Shown: positions 16,545-31,687 of the stretch, piece by piece
Layout: each line of letters opens with the position of its first letter
Numbering within the stretch: the stretch's first letter is position 1
NCBI GenBank assembly: GCA_964385715.1
Contig: CAYLRE010000004.1
Location: forward strand, 1-51,542
Length of the DNA: 51,542 bases
From: MB-PLM-2 sp964385715
Lineage (GTDB): Bacteria; Planctomycetota; Planctomycetia; Pirellulales; UBA7805
Reading direction: 5' to 3'
Notes under the pieces: model-generated
Told to the model about the DNA's origin: nothing
Databases searched by the model: none
Seen by the model: only the letters and a program-made list of their open reading frames with translations
Translations under genes and position numbers: made by a program

Positions 16545-17351
16545 CTACTTCGCACCCATGCGTAACGCCCCGTCGAGCCGTAGCACGCAGCCGTTGAGCA
16601 TCCGGTTTTCCAAGATGTGCATGGCCAGATTCGCGAACTCGGCCGGGTCGCCCAGTCGTGGCGGAAACGGCACCTGCGATTCGAGCGACTCGCAATACTC
16701 GTCCGAAATGTCGTTCATCATCGGCGTCGCGAACACGCCCGGGGCGATCGCAGCCACACGAATGCCGGAGGTACCCAACTCACGGGCCGCCGGCAGGACC
16801 ATGCTCGCCACGCCCCCTTTCGAGGCCGAGTAAGCCGCCTGACCGAGCTGCCCTTCGAAGGCCGCCACACTGCTGGTCATGATCACCACGCCCCGTTCGT
16901 CGTCCGCTTCGCCGGCGTCGTTATTCGCCATGGCCGCCGCCGCCAGACGCATGGCATTGAAGCTGCCGACCAGATTGACTTCGATCACGCGGCGATAGAG
17001 ATCCAAGTCGTGCGGGCCGCGACGACCGACGACGCGCGACGCCCCCAAGATTCCAGCGCAAAGAATTGCACCATGCAAACCGCCAAACTCTTGGACCGCT
17101 GTGTCGACCGCCGCTTGCATACTCGCCTCGTCCGTAACGTCAGTGGCGTGGAAGTGGGGTGCTACTGGTAGCTCGCTACCAGTGCCGCTGCCCGTGCTTT
17201 CCTTCAGCTCTTCAACGAGCGCCACGCCCGCTTCTTCATTCACGTCGGCGATCAGCACCGAGGCACCCTCGGCCACCAGACGCCGCACACAGGCAGCCCC
17301 CAGTCCAGATGCTCCGCCAGTTACAATGAATGACTTCTGGGCGATGTCCAT
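16545..17351 (-). CDS. Short-chain dehydrogenase/reductase (3-hydroxyacyl-CoA dehydrogenase type II-like)
   Basis: A 268-residue Rossmann-fold oxidoreductase. The cofactor motif TGGASGLG is at 11-18, Asp36 after beta-2 (LIADV) favours NAD(H), and the catalytic set is Ser160/161 (IMTSSVAAFEG), Tyr174 and Lys178 (YSASKGG). CAGILG marks beta-4. The closest general type is HSD17B10/3-hydroxyacyl-CoA dehydrogenase. Residues about 54-65 (SGTGSELPVAPH) form an extra stretch between the beta-2/alpha region and the conserved HATDVTDEAS; it is encoded by a palindromic repeat (17158-17187) almost identical to an intergenic one at 33326. A second small insert (NNDAGEADDE) lies before beta-5. ATG 17351 gives the normal N-terminus. 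Probably acts on acyl-CoA or a related hydroxy substrate; exact role unknown. Confidence 0.88.
   Translation of the reverse strand: MDIAQKSFIVTGGASGLGAACVRRLVAEGASVLIADVNEEAGVALVEELKESTGSGTGSELPVAPHFHATDVTDEASMQAAVDTAVQEFGGLHGAILCAGILGASRVVGRRGPHDLDLYRRVIEVNLVGSFNAMRLAAAAMANNDAGEADDERGVVIMTSSVAAFEGQLGQAAYSASKGGVASMVLPAARELGTSGIRVAAIAPGVFATPMMNDISDEYCESLESQVPFPPRLGDPAEFANLAMHILENRMLNGCVLRLDGALRMGAK
17158..17187. repeat. REP-like palindrome inside the SDR gene, in frame
   Basis: The arms ACTGGTAGC and GCTACCAGT surround TC (17164-17183). The 30-base block differs by one base from the intergenic block at 33326-33355. On the minus strand it reads without stop as GTGSELPVAP inside the SDR protein. 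Confidence 0.85.
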
Positions 17352-17651
17352 GAGTTCCTCGTTGATCTCGATTGCATACGTACGATCGTGCAGTCCAGGT
17401 GCCAACACAGGAGATTGCACCCGGTTTCCCTGAGTATCGCACTCCAAGGTCACCCGCCGCAATGCGAACTGCGCACGGTCGCCGCGGCCCGCCTGTTTGC
17501 CGCCGCTGAGCAGCTATGGTATCGTGCCACATCACTAATCAATCGACCCGCGGTCCCTATACTTTCTTGGTGACAGCGGCCTCGTGGTTCGATCCGCCGA
17601 CCCAACCTGCCCACCTGAGCCCAGCCGCTACCCACCAGAGATAGTCCCGCC

Positions 17652-18401
17652 ATGCCCAAGCAATACCGCCCCATTCTCAGCCTCGCCGTTCTCCGTCGTC
17701 CCGCCGGCCTGGCGGCCCTGTTCGTTGCTGCGGTCGCCATCACCGCCTATGCCCAAACGGAATACAAGAGCGGCATCAACTGGCCACGCCCGCAGGTCGT
17801 CACGCCGGGCGCAGGCACGGCCGCGCCGTCCGACGCCATTGTGTTGTTCGACGGCACCGATCTATCCGCCTGGGAGGGTGGTCCCTGGAAGGTCCAAGAC
17901 GGCTACTTCAAGCCGGCTCAAGGACAGCTCGCAACGAAGCAGAAATTCGGCGATTGCCAGCTGCACATCGAATGGGCCACGCCCACCAAGATCACCGGTG
18001 AAGGGCAACGCCGCGGCAACAGCGGCGTGAAGCTGATGGGCGTCTACGAGATACAGATTCTCGATTCCTTTGAGAATGAGACCTACTACGACGGGCAGGC
18101 GGGCGCCATCTACAAACAGCGGCCGCCGCTGGTAAACGCTTGCCGCAAGCCGGGCGAGTGGCAGTCCTACGACATCATCTTCCATGCACCCAAGTTCGAC
18201 GCCGAAGGCAAGTTGACCTCACCGGCCCACATGACGGTCTTGCAGAACGGCGTGCTGATTCAGGACAACTTCGAGCTGCTAGGGGCCACCGCCTGGCTCG
18301 AAGCGCCCGCCTACACGGCCCACGGCGAGAAAGAGTCGCTGCTCCTACAGAACCACGGAAACGCGGTCCGCTTCCGCAACATCTGGATCCGAGAACTGTA
18401 G
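17652..18401 (+). CDS. Secreted DUF1080 (3-keto-disaccharide hydrolase-type) protein
   Basis: A 249-residue protein with a signal peptide (hydrophobic core LAALFVAAVAITAYAQ, cleavage near AYA-Q). The single DUF1080 domain shows VLFDGTDLSAW at its start, a central GNSGVKLMGVYEIQILDSF, then GAIYKQRPPLVNACRKPGEWQSYDIIFHAP, and a final FRNIWIREL. This concanavalin-like fold is extremely expanded in planctomycetes and verrucomicrobia. Some members hydrolyse 3-keto-glucosides, but for most the substrate is unknown. It lies 11 bases before the UbiD-type gene on the same strand, so the two may be co-transcribed, although a functional link is not obvious. Confidence 0.88.
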   Translation: MPKQYRPILSLAVLRRPAGLAALFVAAVAITAYAQTEYKSGINWPRPQVVTPGAGTAAPSDAIVLFDGTDLSAWEGGPWKVQDGYFKPAQGQLATKQKFGDCQLHIEWATPTKITGEGQRRGNSGVKLMGVYEIQILDSFENETYYDGQAGAIYKQRPPLVNACRKPGEWQSYDIIFHAPKFDAEGKLTSPAHMTVLQNGVLIQDNFELLGATAWLEAPAYTAHGEKESLLLQNHGNAVRFRNIWIREL

Positions 18402-18412
18402 ACGCCCCGAGC

Positions 18413-20251
18413 ATGTCGTATCGAAGCCTACGAAGCTGCGTCGATGATCTCTCCGCCCATGGCCACCTCGTGCGCATCGAAGAGGAAGTCGACCCGCATC
18501 TCGAGGTCTCCGAGATCCACCGCCGTGTCTTTCAGGCTGGTGGACCCGCCATCTACTACGCCCGCGTGAAAGGCTCGCCGTTTCCGATGGTGAGCAATCT
18601 GTTCGGCACGATGGAACGGGCACGCTTCATCTTTCGCGACACACTCGAACGGGTTGGCCGGCTGATCGAATTGAAGGTCGATCCGGACGCCTTCTGGAAG
18701 AAGCCATCGCGATACTTCGGTGCGCCGCGTACTGCCCTGCATATGCTGCCCAAGAAGGTTCGCTCAGGGCCGATCAAGTTTGGTCAGACCAACATCGATC
18801 AACTACCGCAACAGGTCTCCTGGCCCGACGACGGCGGTGCCTTCGTCACGCTGCCTCAGGTCTACACCGAAGACGTGCGTAGCCCCGGACTTGGGCAGTC
18901 GAACCTCGGCATGTACCGCATTCAGCTCTCTGGCAACGAATACGAACCGAATCGCGAGATCGGTCTGCACTACCAACTGCACCGCGGCATTGGGATTCAC
19001 CAGACCGCGGCCGTCGAGCGGGGCGAACCGTTTCGCGTGAATATCTTTGTCGGCGGGCCGCCCGCCATGAACGTGGCGGCCGTGATGCCGCTGCCCGAAG
19101 GTTTCTCCGAACTACGTTTTGCCGGGGCTCTGGCTGGGCGGCGAGTGCGAATGGTCAAGAACCCCGACGGGCTGCCGCTCCATGCCGATGCCGACTTCTG
19201 CATTTGCGGAACAGTGATTCCGGACAAGAAACTGCCCGAGGGCCCGTTCGGTGATCACCTCGGATACTACAGTCTGGCCCACGACTTCCCGGTTTTGGCC
19301 GTCGATAAGGTCTATCACCGCAAAGATGCGATCTGGCCCTTCACCGTCGTCGGTCGCCCGCCTCAAGAAGACACGATCTTCGGCGAATTGATTCACGAAC
19401 TGACCGGGCCGGCGATTCCAACCGTGATTCACGGTGTGCGTGCTGTACATGCCGTCGACGCGGCGGGCGTCCATCCGCTGCTGCTGGCGATTGGCAGCGA
19501 GCGGTACGTTCCTTTCGAGGAAACGACGCGGCCGCAAGAGATTCTCACCCAGGCGAACGCCATCTTGGGGCAAGGTCAACTCTCGCTGGCCAAATACCTT
19601 TGGATCACGGCCGACGACAATTCGAACTCGGAGCAGAAGCCGAAACTTGAGATCGAGAAGATCGACGAGTTCCTAATGCATATGCTTCGCCGCATCGACT
19701 GGCGCCGCGATGTGCACTTCCAAACCTGCACCACGATCGACACACTCGACTACTCCGGCAGCGGCCTGAACGAAGGATCGAAGGTCGTCTTCGCCGCCGT
19801 CGGTCCGCCCGTGCGAGAATTGCCATCGACCGTGCCGAGCGACCTTTCCTTGCCGGAAGGGTTTGCCGATCCGCAAGTCGTCATCCCCGGTGTACTGGCC
19901 GTGCGTGGTCCGGCTGCCGATGTTGTGCCGTCGCTCGAGTCGTTCTGCAATGCATTCGACAGTCGCGGCATCGGTAGCTTCCCGCTTGTCGTGGTGGTCG
20001 ACGATGCCAACTTCACGGCCGAAAGCCTGCGGAATTTCTTGTGGGTCACCTTCACTCGCAGCAACCCGGCGGCTGACATCTATGGCACCGCTGCCACAAC
20101 GCGTGACAAACACTGGGGCTGCGAGGGCTCGCTGGTGATCGACGCCCGCGTGAAGCCACACCACGCTCCACCACTGATCGAAGATCCTGAAACCACCAAG
20201 CGAGTCGATCGCTTGGGCGAATCTGGCGGCCCACTGCATGGGCTGATCTGA
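18413..20251 (+). CDS. UbiD family decarboxylase
   Basis: A 612-residue protein of the UbiD family, prenyl-FMN-dependent (de)carboxylases acting on aromatic or unsaturated acids. The hallmark EGPFGDHLGYY is at 276-286, where Glu and nearby Asp/His contact prFMN and metal. Other family blocks are YYARVKGSPFPMVSNLFGT (about 45-65), MYRIQLSGNEYEPN, PPAMNVAAVMPLP and a C-terminal WVTFTRSNPAADIYG. The length exceeds E. coli UbiD (~490) and fits the longer form seen in planctomycetes, which may serve menaquinone synthesis by the futalosine route or another pathway. No UbiX-like prFMN synthase is in the window. ATG 18413 matches the family N-terminus; the frame is open further upstream inside the DUF1080 gene. 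Confidence 0.85.
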   Translation: MSYRSLRSCVDDLSAHGHLVRIEEEVDPHLEVSEIHRRVFQAGGPAIYYARVKGSPFPMVSNLFGTMERARFIFRDTLERVGRLIELKVDPDAFWKKPSRYFGAPRTALHMLPKKVRSGPIKFGQTNIDQLPQQVSWPDDGGAFVTLPQVYTEDVRSPGLGQSNLGMYRIQLSGNEYEPNREIGLHYQLHRGIGIHQTAAVERGEPFRVNIFVGGPPAMNVAAVMPLPEGFSELRFAGALAGRRVRMVKNPDGLPLHADADFCICGTVIPDKKLPEGPFGDHLGYYSLAHDFPVLAVDKVYHRKDAIWPFTVVGRPPQEDTIFGELIHELTGPAIPTVIHGVRAVHAVDAAGVHPLLLAIGSERYVPFEETTRPQEILTQANAILGQGQLSLAKYLWITADDNSNSEQKPKLEIEKIDEFLMHMLRRIDWRRDVHFQTCTTIDTLDYSGSGLNEGSKVVFAAVGPPVRELPSTVPSDLSLPEGFADPQVVIPGVLAVRGPAADVVPSLESFCNAFDSRGIGSFPLVVVVDDANFTAESLRNFLWVTFTRSNPAADIYGTAATTRDKHWGCEGSLVIDARVKPHHAPPLIEDPETTKRVDRLGESGGPLHGLI

Positions 20252-20394
20252 GTCGGTATTCTCCGCAGAAACCATCTCATTCGCCGCCTACTGATCAATA
20301 GGCAGGATCCCTAGTGGCTAAGTGATATAGGGCTCAAACCCGTACCAGAACTGCAGAAAGCGGATTCGGCTCTGCGCCAGGCCGCTAGATCGGC

Positions 20395-20400
20395 TATACT
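20395..20400 (+). promoter_or_regulatory. Possible -10 element of the acyl-CoA desaturase gene
   Basis: TATACT lies about 130 bases before the chosen start in the 280-base spacer after the UbiD-type gene. No good -35 is found at 16-18 bases. Confidence 0.25.
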
Positions 20401-20531
20401 CCAACCCGAGTCATTCGAGGCCATCGGGTTGAAACGGAGTTCGACGCCGGAATCGTATGCCAGCGTCTACGCTGAACACAGGGTCACTCCGAGTCGGGGG
20501 ACCCGGCCCCTCGCGTTGGAATACGATTCAT

Positions 20532-21602
20532 ATGAAGAGCACACTTGAAGGGGAACCGATCGACGGCAACGCGACTGCTGTTGTCGATCTTCCGTCCGCC
20601 ACAGATCTCGATGTTGACGACGATCACGGCGCTGAAGCATTAGCTTCTGTGGCTCCGAATCCGCAGCCTGCCGTCCGTTCGGTTGACCAACCTGAAGAGA
20701 CGCAGCCGACGCAAATCTCCTGGCCCCACGCGATCGCGATTCCAACCGTTCATCTATTGGCCTTGTTGGCACTGCTTCCTTGGCTGTTCAGTTGGTCGGG
20801 CCTGGTGTTGGCCATCGTCGGCTTCTTTGCCTACGGCTTGCTTGGCATCAACCTCTGCTACCATCGCATTCTGACGCATGGCGGAGTGAAGTTGCCGAAG
20901 TGGCTTGAGCATTGCTTTGCCACGCTCGGGGTTTGTTGCCTACAAGATTCGCCCGCTCGATGGGTAGCCATCCATCGCCTGCACCACAAGCATTCCGATC
21001 ATCGCCCCGATCCGCATACACCCTTGGTCAATTTCCTCTGGGGGCACATCGGCTGGCTCTTCGTCAAGCATAGCGACCACAGCCGCTATCGATTCTACGA
21101 GCAATACGCACGCGACATTCTTCGCGATCCGTTCTACCTTCGCTTCGAACGAAAGCTGTTTTGGTTCTGGACCTACGTCATCCATGCCGCGCTCTACTTC
21201 GTCGTCGGACTCGCCATCGGTTGGGCAACGACCGGTGTCTATCTCTCCGGAGTGCAACTAGGAGCCAGTTGGCTGGTATGGGGAGTCTTCGTTCGCACCG
21301 TTGTCGAGTGGCACAATACCTGGAGTGTGAATTCCATCACGCACCTTTGGGGATATCGCAACTACGAAACCCGCGACGACAGCCGCAATCACTGGCTCGT
21401 CGCACTCACGGCCCACGGCGAAGGCTGGCACAACAATCACCACGCCGACCAACGATCGGCCAAGCATGGGCACAAGTGGTGGGAATACGACCTGACCTGG
21501 GCCGTGATTCGATCTCTTGAAATCGTCGGCCTGGCTAGGAACGTGATCCGGCCGAAAGCACAACCGCAGCCCAAGCCAGGCGCAAATCGAGCGCCCGAGT
21601 AG
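20532..21602 (+). CDS. Acyl-CoA/acyl-lipid delta-9-type desaturase
   Basis: A 356-residue membrane di-iron desaturase of the stearoyl-CoA desaturase family. Its three boxes are YHRILTH (His111, His116), HRLHH (His148 to His152) and HGEGWHNNHH near residue 300, followed by the family-typical WWEYD. Hydrophobic segments at about 68-108 and 210-250 give the four-helix topology. This type introduces the delta-9 double bond into saturated acyl chains and usually controls membrane fluidity. The first ~60 residues are acidic, low-complexity and not conserved, so the start is uncertain: ATG 20457 would add 25 residues. The second desaturase in this region (14045) belongs to a different subfamily, implying separate substrates. 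Confidence 0.88.
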   Translation: MKSTLEGEPIDGNATAVVDLPSATDLDVDDDHGAEALASVAPNPQPAVRSVDQPEETQPTQISWPHAIAIPTVHLLALLALLPWLFSWSGLVLAIVGFFAYGLLGINLCYHRILTHGGVKLPKWLEHCFATLGVCCLQDSPARWVAIHRLHHKHSDHRPDPHTPLVNFLWGHIGWLFVKHSDHSRYRFYEQYARDILRDPFYLRFERKLFWFWTYVIHAALYFVVGLAIGWATTGVYLSGVQLGASWLVWGVFVRTVVEWHNTWSVNSITHLWGYRNYETRDDSRNHWLVALTAHGEGWHNNHHADQRSAKHGHKWWEYDLTWAVIRSLEIVGLARNVIRPKAQPQPKPGANRAPE

Positions 21603-21614
21603 AGCCGTACTTGG

Positions 21615-21645
21615 GCCAATCGTGCCATTGCGGCCGACTTTTTTT
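21615..21645 (+). terminator. Possible intrinsic terminator after the desaturase gene
   Basis: GCCAAT (21615-21620) can pair with ATTGCGGC (21627-21634) with a small bulge, followed by CGAC and seven T residues (21639-21645). The stem is short, so support is modest. Confidence 0.3.
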
Positions 21646-21812
21646 GCCATATGCAGAAAAACGGGGTTGGGGTGAAAAAACTCCAAGGTGTTGTGCATTC
21701 CTGAGTTATGGCGAAAGGCATTTTTGCCGCTTCTGGCCGCAACTCTTATGTGCGTATGCCCTTAGCGTTAATTCGCCCGATTTACGGGTGACGCCAAAAA
21801 AGTCGCGGCATC

Positions 21813-21928
21813 GTTGTGGGGTGGTCTCCCGACCGCTCCACTGCCAGGACCGTAGGTCTCCAAATTGACAGGCTTGCTAGGAGACCTTCGGTCGACCGAG
21901 TGGGCTGGTCAGGAGACCAGCCCACAAC
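21813..21928. mobile_element. MITE-like element, copy 1
   Basis: A 116-bp unit bounded by imperfect inverted repeats of about 22 bp: it starts GTTGTGGGGTGG and its other end, read on the opposite strand, starts GTTGTGGGCTGG. By eye it matches copy 2 (22301-22416) at about 103 of 116 positions, with the last ~40 bases almost identical. It has no coding capacity. No clear target-site duplication is visible and no transposase occurs in the window. Confidence 0.65.
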
Positions 21929-22016
21929 ATGTGTGCCAAGCAAGGATCGCGAAGGGCGAGGCCGAGCGCCGAGCCATGGTAACAGTGCGAGTGGAGGAAC
22001 CAATTCGTGTTGCAAA

Positions 22017-22035
22017 CCACTGGCGGAGCCAGTGG
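22017..22035. repeat. Palindromic repeat CCACTGGC-GGA-GCCAGTGG
   Basis: Perfect 8-base arms around GGA, followed by CACCCA. A related copy is at 22478-22494, followed by the same GCACCCA. Confidence 0.7.
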
Positions 22036-22057
22036 CACCCACGTTCACCCTCAAGCC

Positions 22058-22092
22058 TCACGACTTACGACTTACGACTTACGACTTACGGC
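22058..22092. repeat. Tandem repeat, five units of 7 bp
   Basis: Units TCACGAC, TTACGAC, TTACGAC, TTACGAC and TTACGGC follow one another without gaps. The inner three are identical. No repeat-spacer structure is present. Confidence 0.9.
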
Positions 22093-22300
22093 ATCACACC
22101 TATCTATCCAAATTGCCAAAGAACGGACGCACTCCGACACTACCACACCTGCCGGGTTCAAAACAAACAAATTGGCGGCTGGTCGCAGCATCACGCGAAT
22201 GAACATTTGTGGAACAAATGTTGAACGGAGACATTGTCGATTCATTCTTGTTGCGGAATTGTCCGAATTCAGTTCGAGCTGAATGCGGAGCATTAAGCTG

Positions 22301-22416
22301 GTTGTGGGGCGGTCTCCCGACCGTCCCGCTGCAAAGACCGCAGGTCTCCAAATCCACAAGATTGCGAGGAGACCTTCGGTCGACCGAGTGGGCTGGTCAG
22401 GAGACCAGCCCACAGC
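22301..22416. mobile_element. MITE-like element, copy 2
   Basis: Same length (116 bp), orientation and terminal inverted repeats as copy 1. It starts GTTGTGGGGCGG and ends CCAGCCCACAGC. Differences from copy 1 are concentrated in the middle. Confidence 0.65.
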
Positions 22417-22477
22417 AAGCAGCGATCAGCAAGTGGTACGCCTGTTGAGAACGACGAGGCCAGACCCCGGTGTTCCG

Positions 22478-22494
22478 CACTGGCAGAGCCAGTG
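22478..22494. repeat. Palindromic repeat CACTGGC-AGA-GCCAGTG
   Basis: Seven-base arms around AGA. It is the partner of the palindrome at 22017-22035, with the same GCACCCA on its right side. Confidence 0.7.
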
Positions 22495-22656
22495 GCACCC
22501 AGGGACCAAGTGCCTGAGGATCGCATGGCACCTGACGCTTTAACCGCGGCGCCGGGCGTGCTACCCTGCATAGGACGATCGTCACGGCAGGAATCCCGCG
22601 ACCATCGCCCTCGAAGCAGAAACTGCCATCGCCGCCGTCTCTTGTGACTGCGATCC

Positions 22657-23763
22657 ATGACTGAAGCCAACGCCGACATCCCGTTCATGCAGCGAGCCCT
22701 AGAACTAGCCGTGGGCGGCCAGGGTTCCGTGGAGCCGAATCCAATGGTCGGCTGCGTTATTGTCTCCGGGGGCGAAATCATTGGCGAGGGCTGGCACGCC
22801 CAGTTTGGCGGACCGCACGCCGAACCGGTCGCCTTGCAACGAGCGGGCGATAGGGCACGTGGAGCCACCGCCTACGTCACGCTCGAACCTTGCTGCCATC
22901 ATGGCAAAACGCCTCCTTGCTCCCAGGCGCTCATCGATGCGGGCGTCGCCCGCGTGGTGTTTGCCATGCACGATCCATTTCCGAAGGTAGACGGCGGTGG
23001 GGCGGCCGCGCTGAGAGAGGCAGGCATCGACGTCGTCAGCGGGCTGATGGAACTCGAATCACGACGACTCAACGCTCCCTATTTAAAACTTGTCGAAACC
23101 GGACGGCCGTGGATCATTGCCAAATGGGCGATGACGCTCGACGGACGACTGGCGACCCGTCTGGGCGACAGCCAGTGGATCTCTGGCGAAGAGTCACGTG
23201 CTCTCGTTCATGAAATTCGCGGGCGCGTTGACGCGATCATGGTCGGCCGAGGTACCGCCGCCGCCGATGATCCGGCACTCACGGCCCGTCCCCCCGGCGT
23301 TCGCACACCGACTCGCATCGTCGTTGATTCGGGCGTGAGCTTGTCGCTCGATAGCCAACTCGTAAAGACCGCCACGGAAGCGCCCGTTCTGATCGCGGCG
23401 TCGGAAGCCGCCGATGCTGCCACCACCGACGCACTGACTACCGCCGGTTGCGAGGTGCTAAGGTGTGCCGGAGACGACCACGCCTCGCGGCTAGAATTTC
23501 TGCTCGACGAACTTGGTCGACGGCAAATGACCAACATCCTGGTCGAAGGAGGCGGCGAATTGTTCGGCAGCCTGTTCGACTCCGGTCAGGTCGACGAAGT
23601 GCACGCTTTCATCGCTCCCAAAATCGTTGGAGGGCAGGACGCCCGCTCGCCGGTGGCCGGCTGGGGAGCCGATCTGATGCTGGCCGCTACCAAGCTTGAA
23701 GAACCGGTGATCTCGCAGCTGGGCGAAGACGTCTATTTGCGTGGGCGAGTGGGGCGGCATTAG
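22657..23763 (+). CDS. ribD: Bifunctional riboflavin deaminase/reductase RibD
   Basis: A 368-residue enzyme catalysing the second and third steps of riboflavin synthesis. The N-terminal cytidine-deaminase-like domain (1 to ~145) has the zinc site His54-Ala-Glu56 and EPCCHHGKTPPC (Cys79, Cys88). The C-terminal reductase domain (~146-365) has WAMTLDGRLATRLGDSQWISGEE, VDAIMVGRGTAAADDPALTARP and VEGGGELFGSLFDSGQVDEVHAFIAPKIVGG, which bind NADPH and substrate. No other rib gene or recognisable FMN riboswitch is nearby. The length is normal. The start ATG follows a weak ribosome-binding region, in line with most genes here. Confidence 0.94.
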   Translation: MTEANADIPFMQRALELAVGGQGSVEPNPMVGCVIVSGGEIIGEGWHAQFGGPHAEPVALQRAGDRARGATAYVTLEPCCHHGKTPPCSQALIDAGVARVVFAMHDPFPKVDGGGAAALREAGIDVVSGLMELESRRLNAPYLKLVETGRPWIIAKWAMTLDGRLATRLGDSQWISGEESRALVHEIRGRVDAIMVGRGTAAADDPALTARPPGVRTPTRIVVDSGVSLSLDSQLVKTATEAPVLIAASEAADAATTDALTTAGCEVLRCAGDDHASRLEFLLDELGRRQMTNILVEGGGELFGSLFDSGQVDEVHAFIAPKIVGGQDARSPVAGWGADLMLAATKLEEPVISQLGEDVYLRGRVGRH

Positions 23764-24015
23764 CAGATCCTAACTGCACCAGCAGAACGCGCAGGCGCAT
23801 GCTGATCCGTTAGCAAGCCAGTTCTTCTTTGCGGTCGCCATTGTCGGTCGTTTGTCCCCGCTCTGAGGGACCTAGTTCCGAGAATCTTTCCGACTTGTTG
23901 CCGGCTCGCTTGGGGCCGTAGAATGAGCGGTTCGGATCAACGCGACCTGAACATTCATCTCCCACGCCCTGCCCCACGCCCTGCCCCTGCCTTCCGCCCG
24001 GAGCGTCAGCCCGCC

Positions 24016-31018
<7,003 letters not shown>

Positions 31019-31026
<8 letters not shown>

Positions 31027-31687
31027 GCAAGAATCGACCAACCTGTTGCCCTCGCCGATGCTGTTCCGTTTCTCGGTGCCCTGCTACCACCATGAAGGGC
31101 CGCTTTGGAAAACCACGGCGGCGGAGCTCGATGAGAAATATCGTATCCCGAGCTTTGCGGAGCTCGACGGTCAGCCGAGTTGGGCCGACCTGCGCGTCGC
31201 CTGGAACGAGACCGGCATGCTCATCAACCTGATGGTGGTCGGCAAACGGTCGGCCCCCTGGTGCCGCGAGAGTCGCTTCGAAGATAGCGACGGACTGACC
31301 ATCTGGCTCGACACCCGCGATACGCAAACGGTCCATCGGGCCACGCGGTTTTGTCAGAGCTTCTGCTTTATGCCCGGCGGGACGGGGGCCAAGTTTGCGG
31401 AACCTTTGGGGCTGCCACTGAAGATTCATCGCGCCAAAGAAGACGCCCCGCTGGTCGGCATCAAGGATCTCAAGGTGCAAGCCAAGCGGTACGACGACGG
31501 CTACCGGATGAACGCCTTCATTCCGGTCGACGCCCTGCACGGTTTCGATGCCAGTGAGCACCCGCGGTTGGGCTTCGCCTACCTGGTGCGTGATCGCGAG
31601 CTGGGCGAGCAGACGCTCTCGGTTGGGAGCGAGTTCCCGATCACCAACGACCCGAGCCTGTGGAGCACGCTGGAGTTGGTGCGTTAA
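31019..31687 (+). CDS. DOMON/CBM9-like domain protein coupled to uvrA
   Basis: A 222-residue protein with no signal peptide. Its body has the beta-sandwich pattern of DOMON-like/CBM9-like domains: LRVAWNETGMLINLMVVGK, then SDGLTIWLDTRDTQT, and GYRMNAFIPVDALHGFD...PRLGFAYLVRDRELGEQTLSVGSEFP. The start codon lies inside the 3' end of the double uvrA gene (8-base overlap), which strongly suggests translational coupling. Such domains usually bind sugars or haem in secreted proteins; a cytoplasmic copy tied to a DNA-repair gene is unexpected, so the ligand is open. Its stop overlaps that of lipA by four bases (31684-31687). Confidence 0.7.

Larger units (their letters stand above)
21603..22656. 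other. Gene-free repeat-rich kilobase between desaturase and ribD
   Basis: No convincing coding sequence on either strand. It holds a possible terminator after the desaturase gene, two 116-bp MITE-like elements (21813-21928 and 22301-22416), two CACTGGC/GCCAGTG palindromes, and a 7-bp tandem repeat. Each MITE-like copy is followed downstream by one palindrome, so part of the region may be a segmental duplication. Confidence 0.7.

Noticed and set aside
22058..22092. Possible CRISPR-like array
   Set aside because: Units are 7 bases with no spacers; this is a simple tandem repeat, and no cas gene is present.
23923..24015. Upstream start of uvrA with a Pro/Arg-rich leader
   Set aside because: The leader is a short DNA repeat (CCACGCCCTGCC twice) and normal UvrA similarity begins right after ATG 24016; the longer form cannot be excluded.
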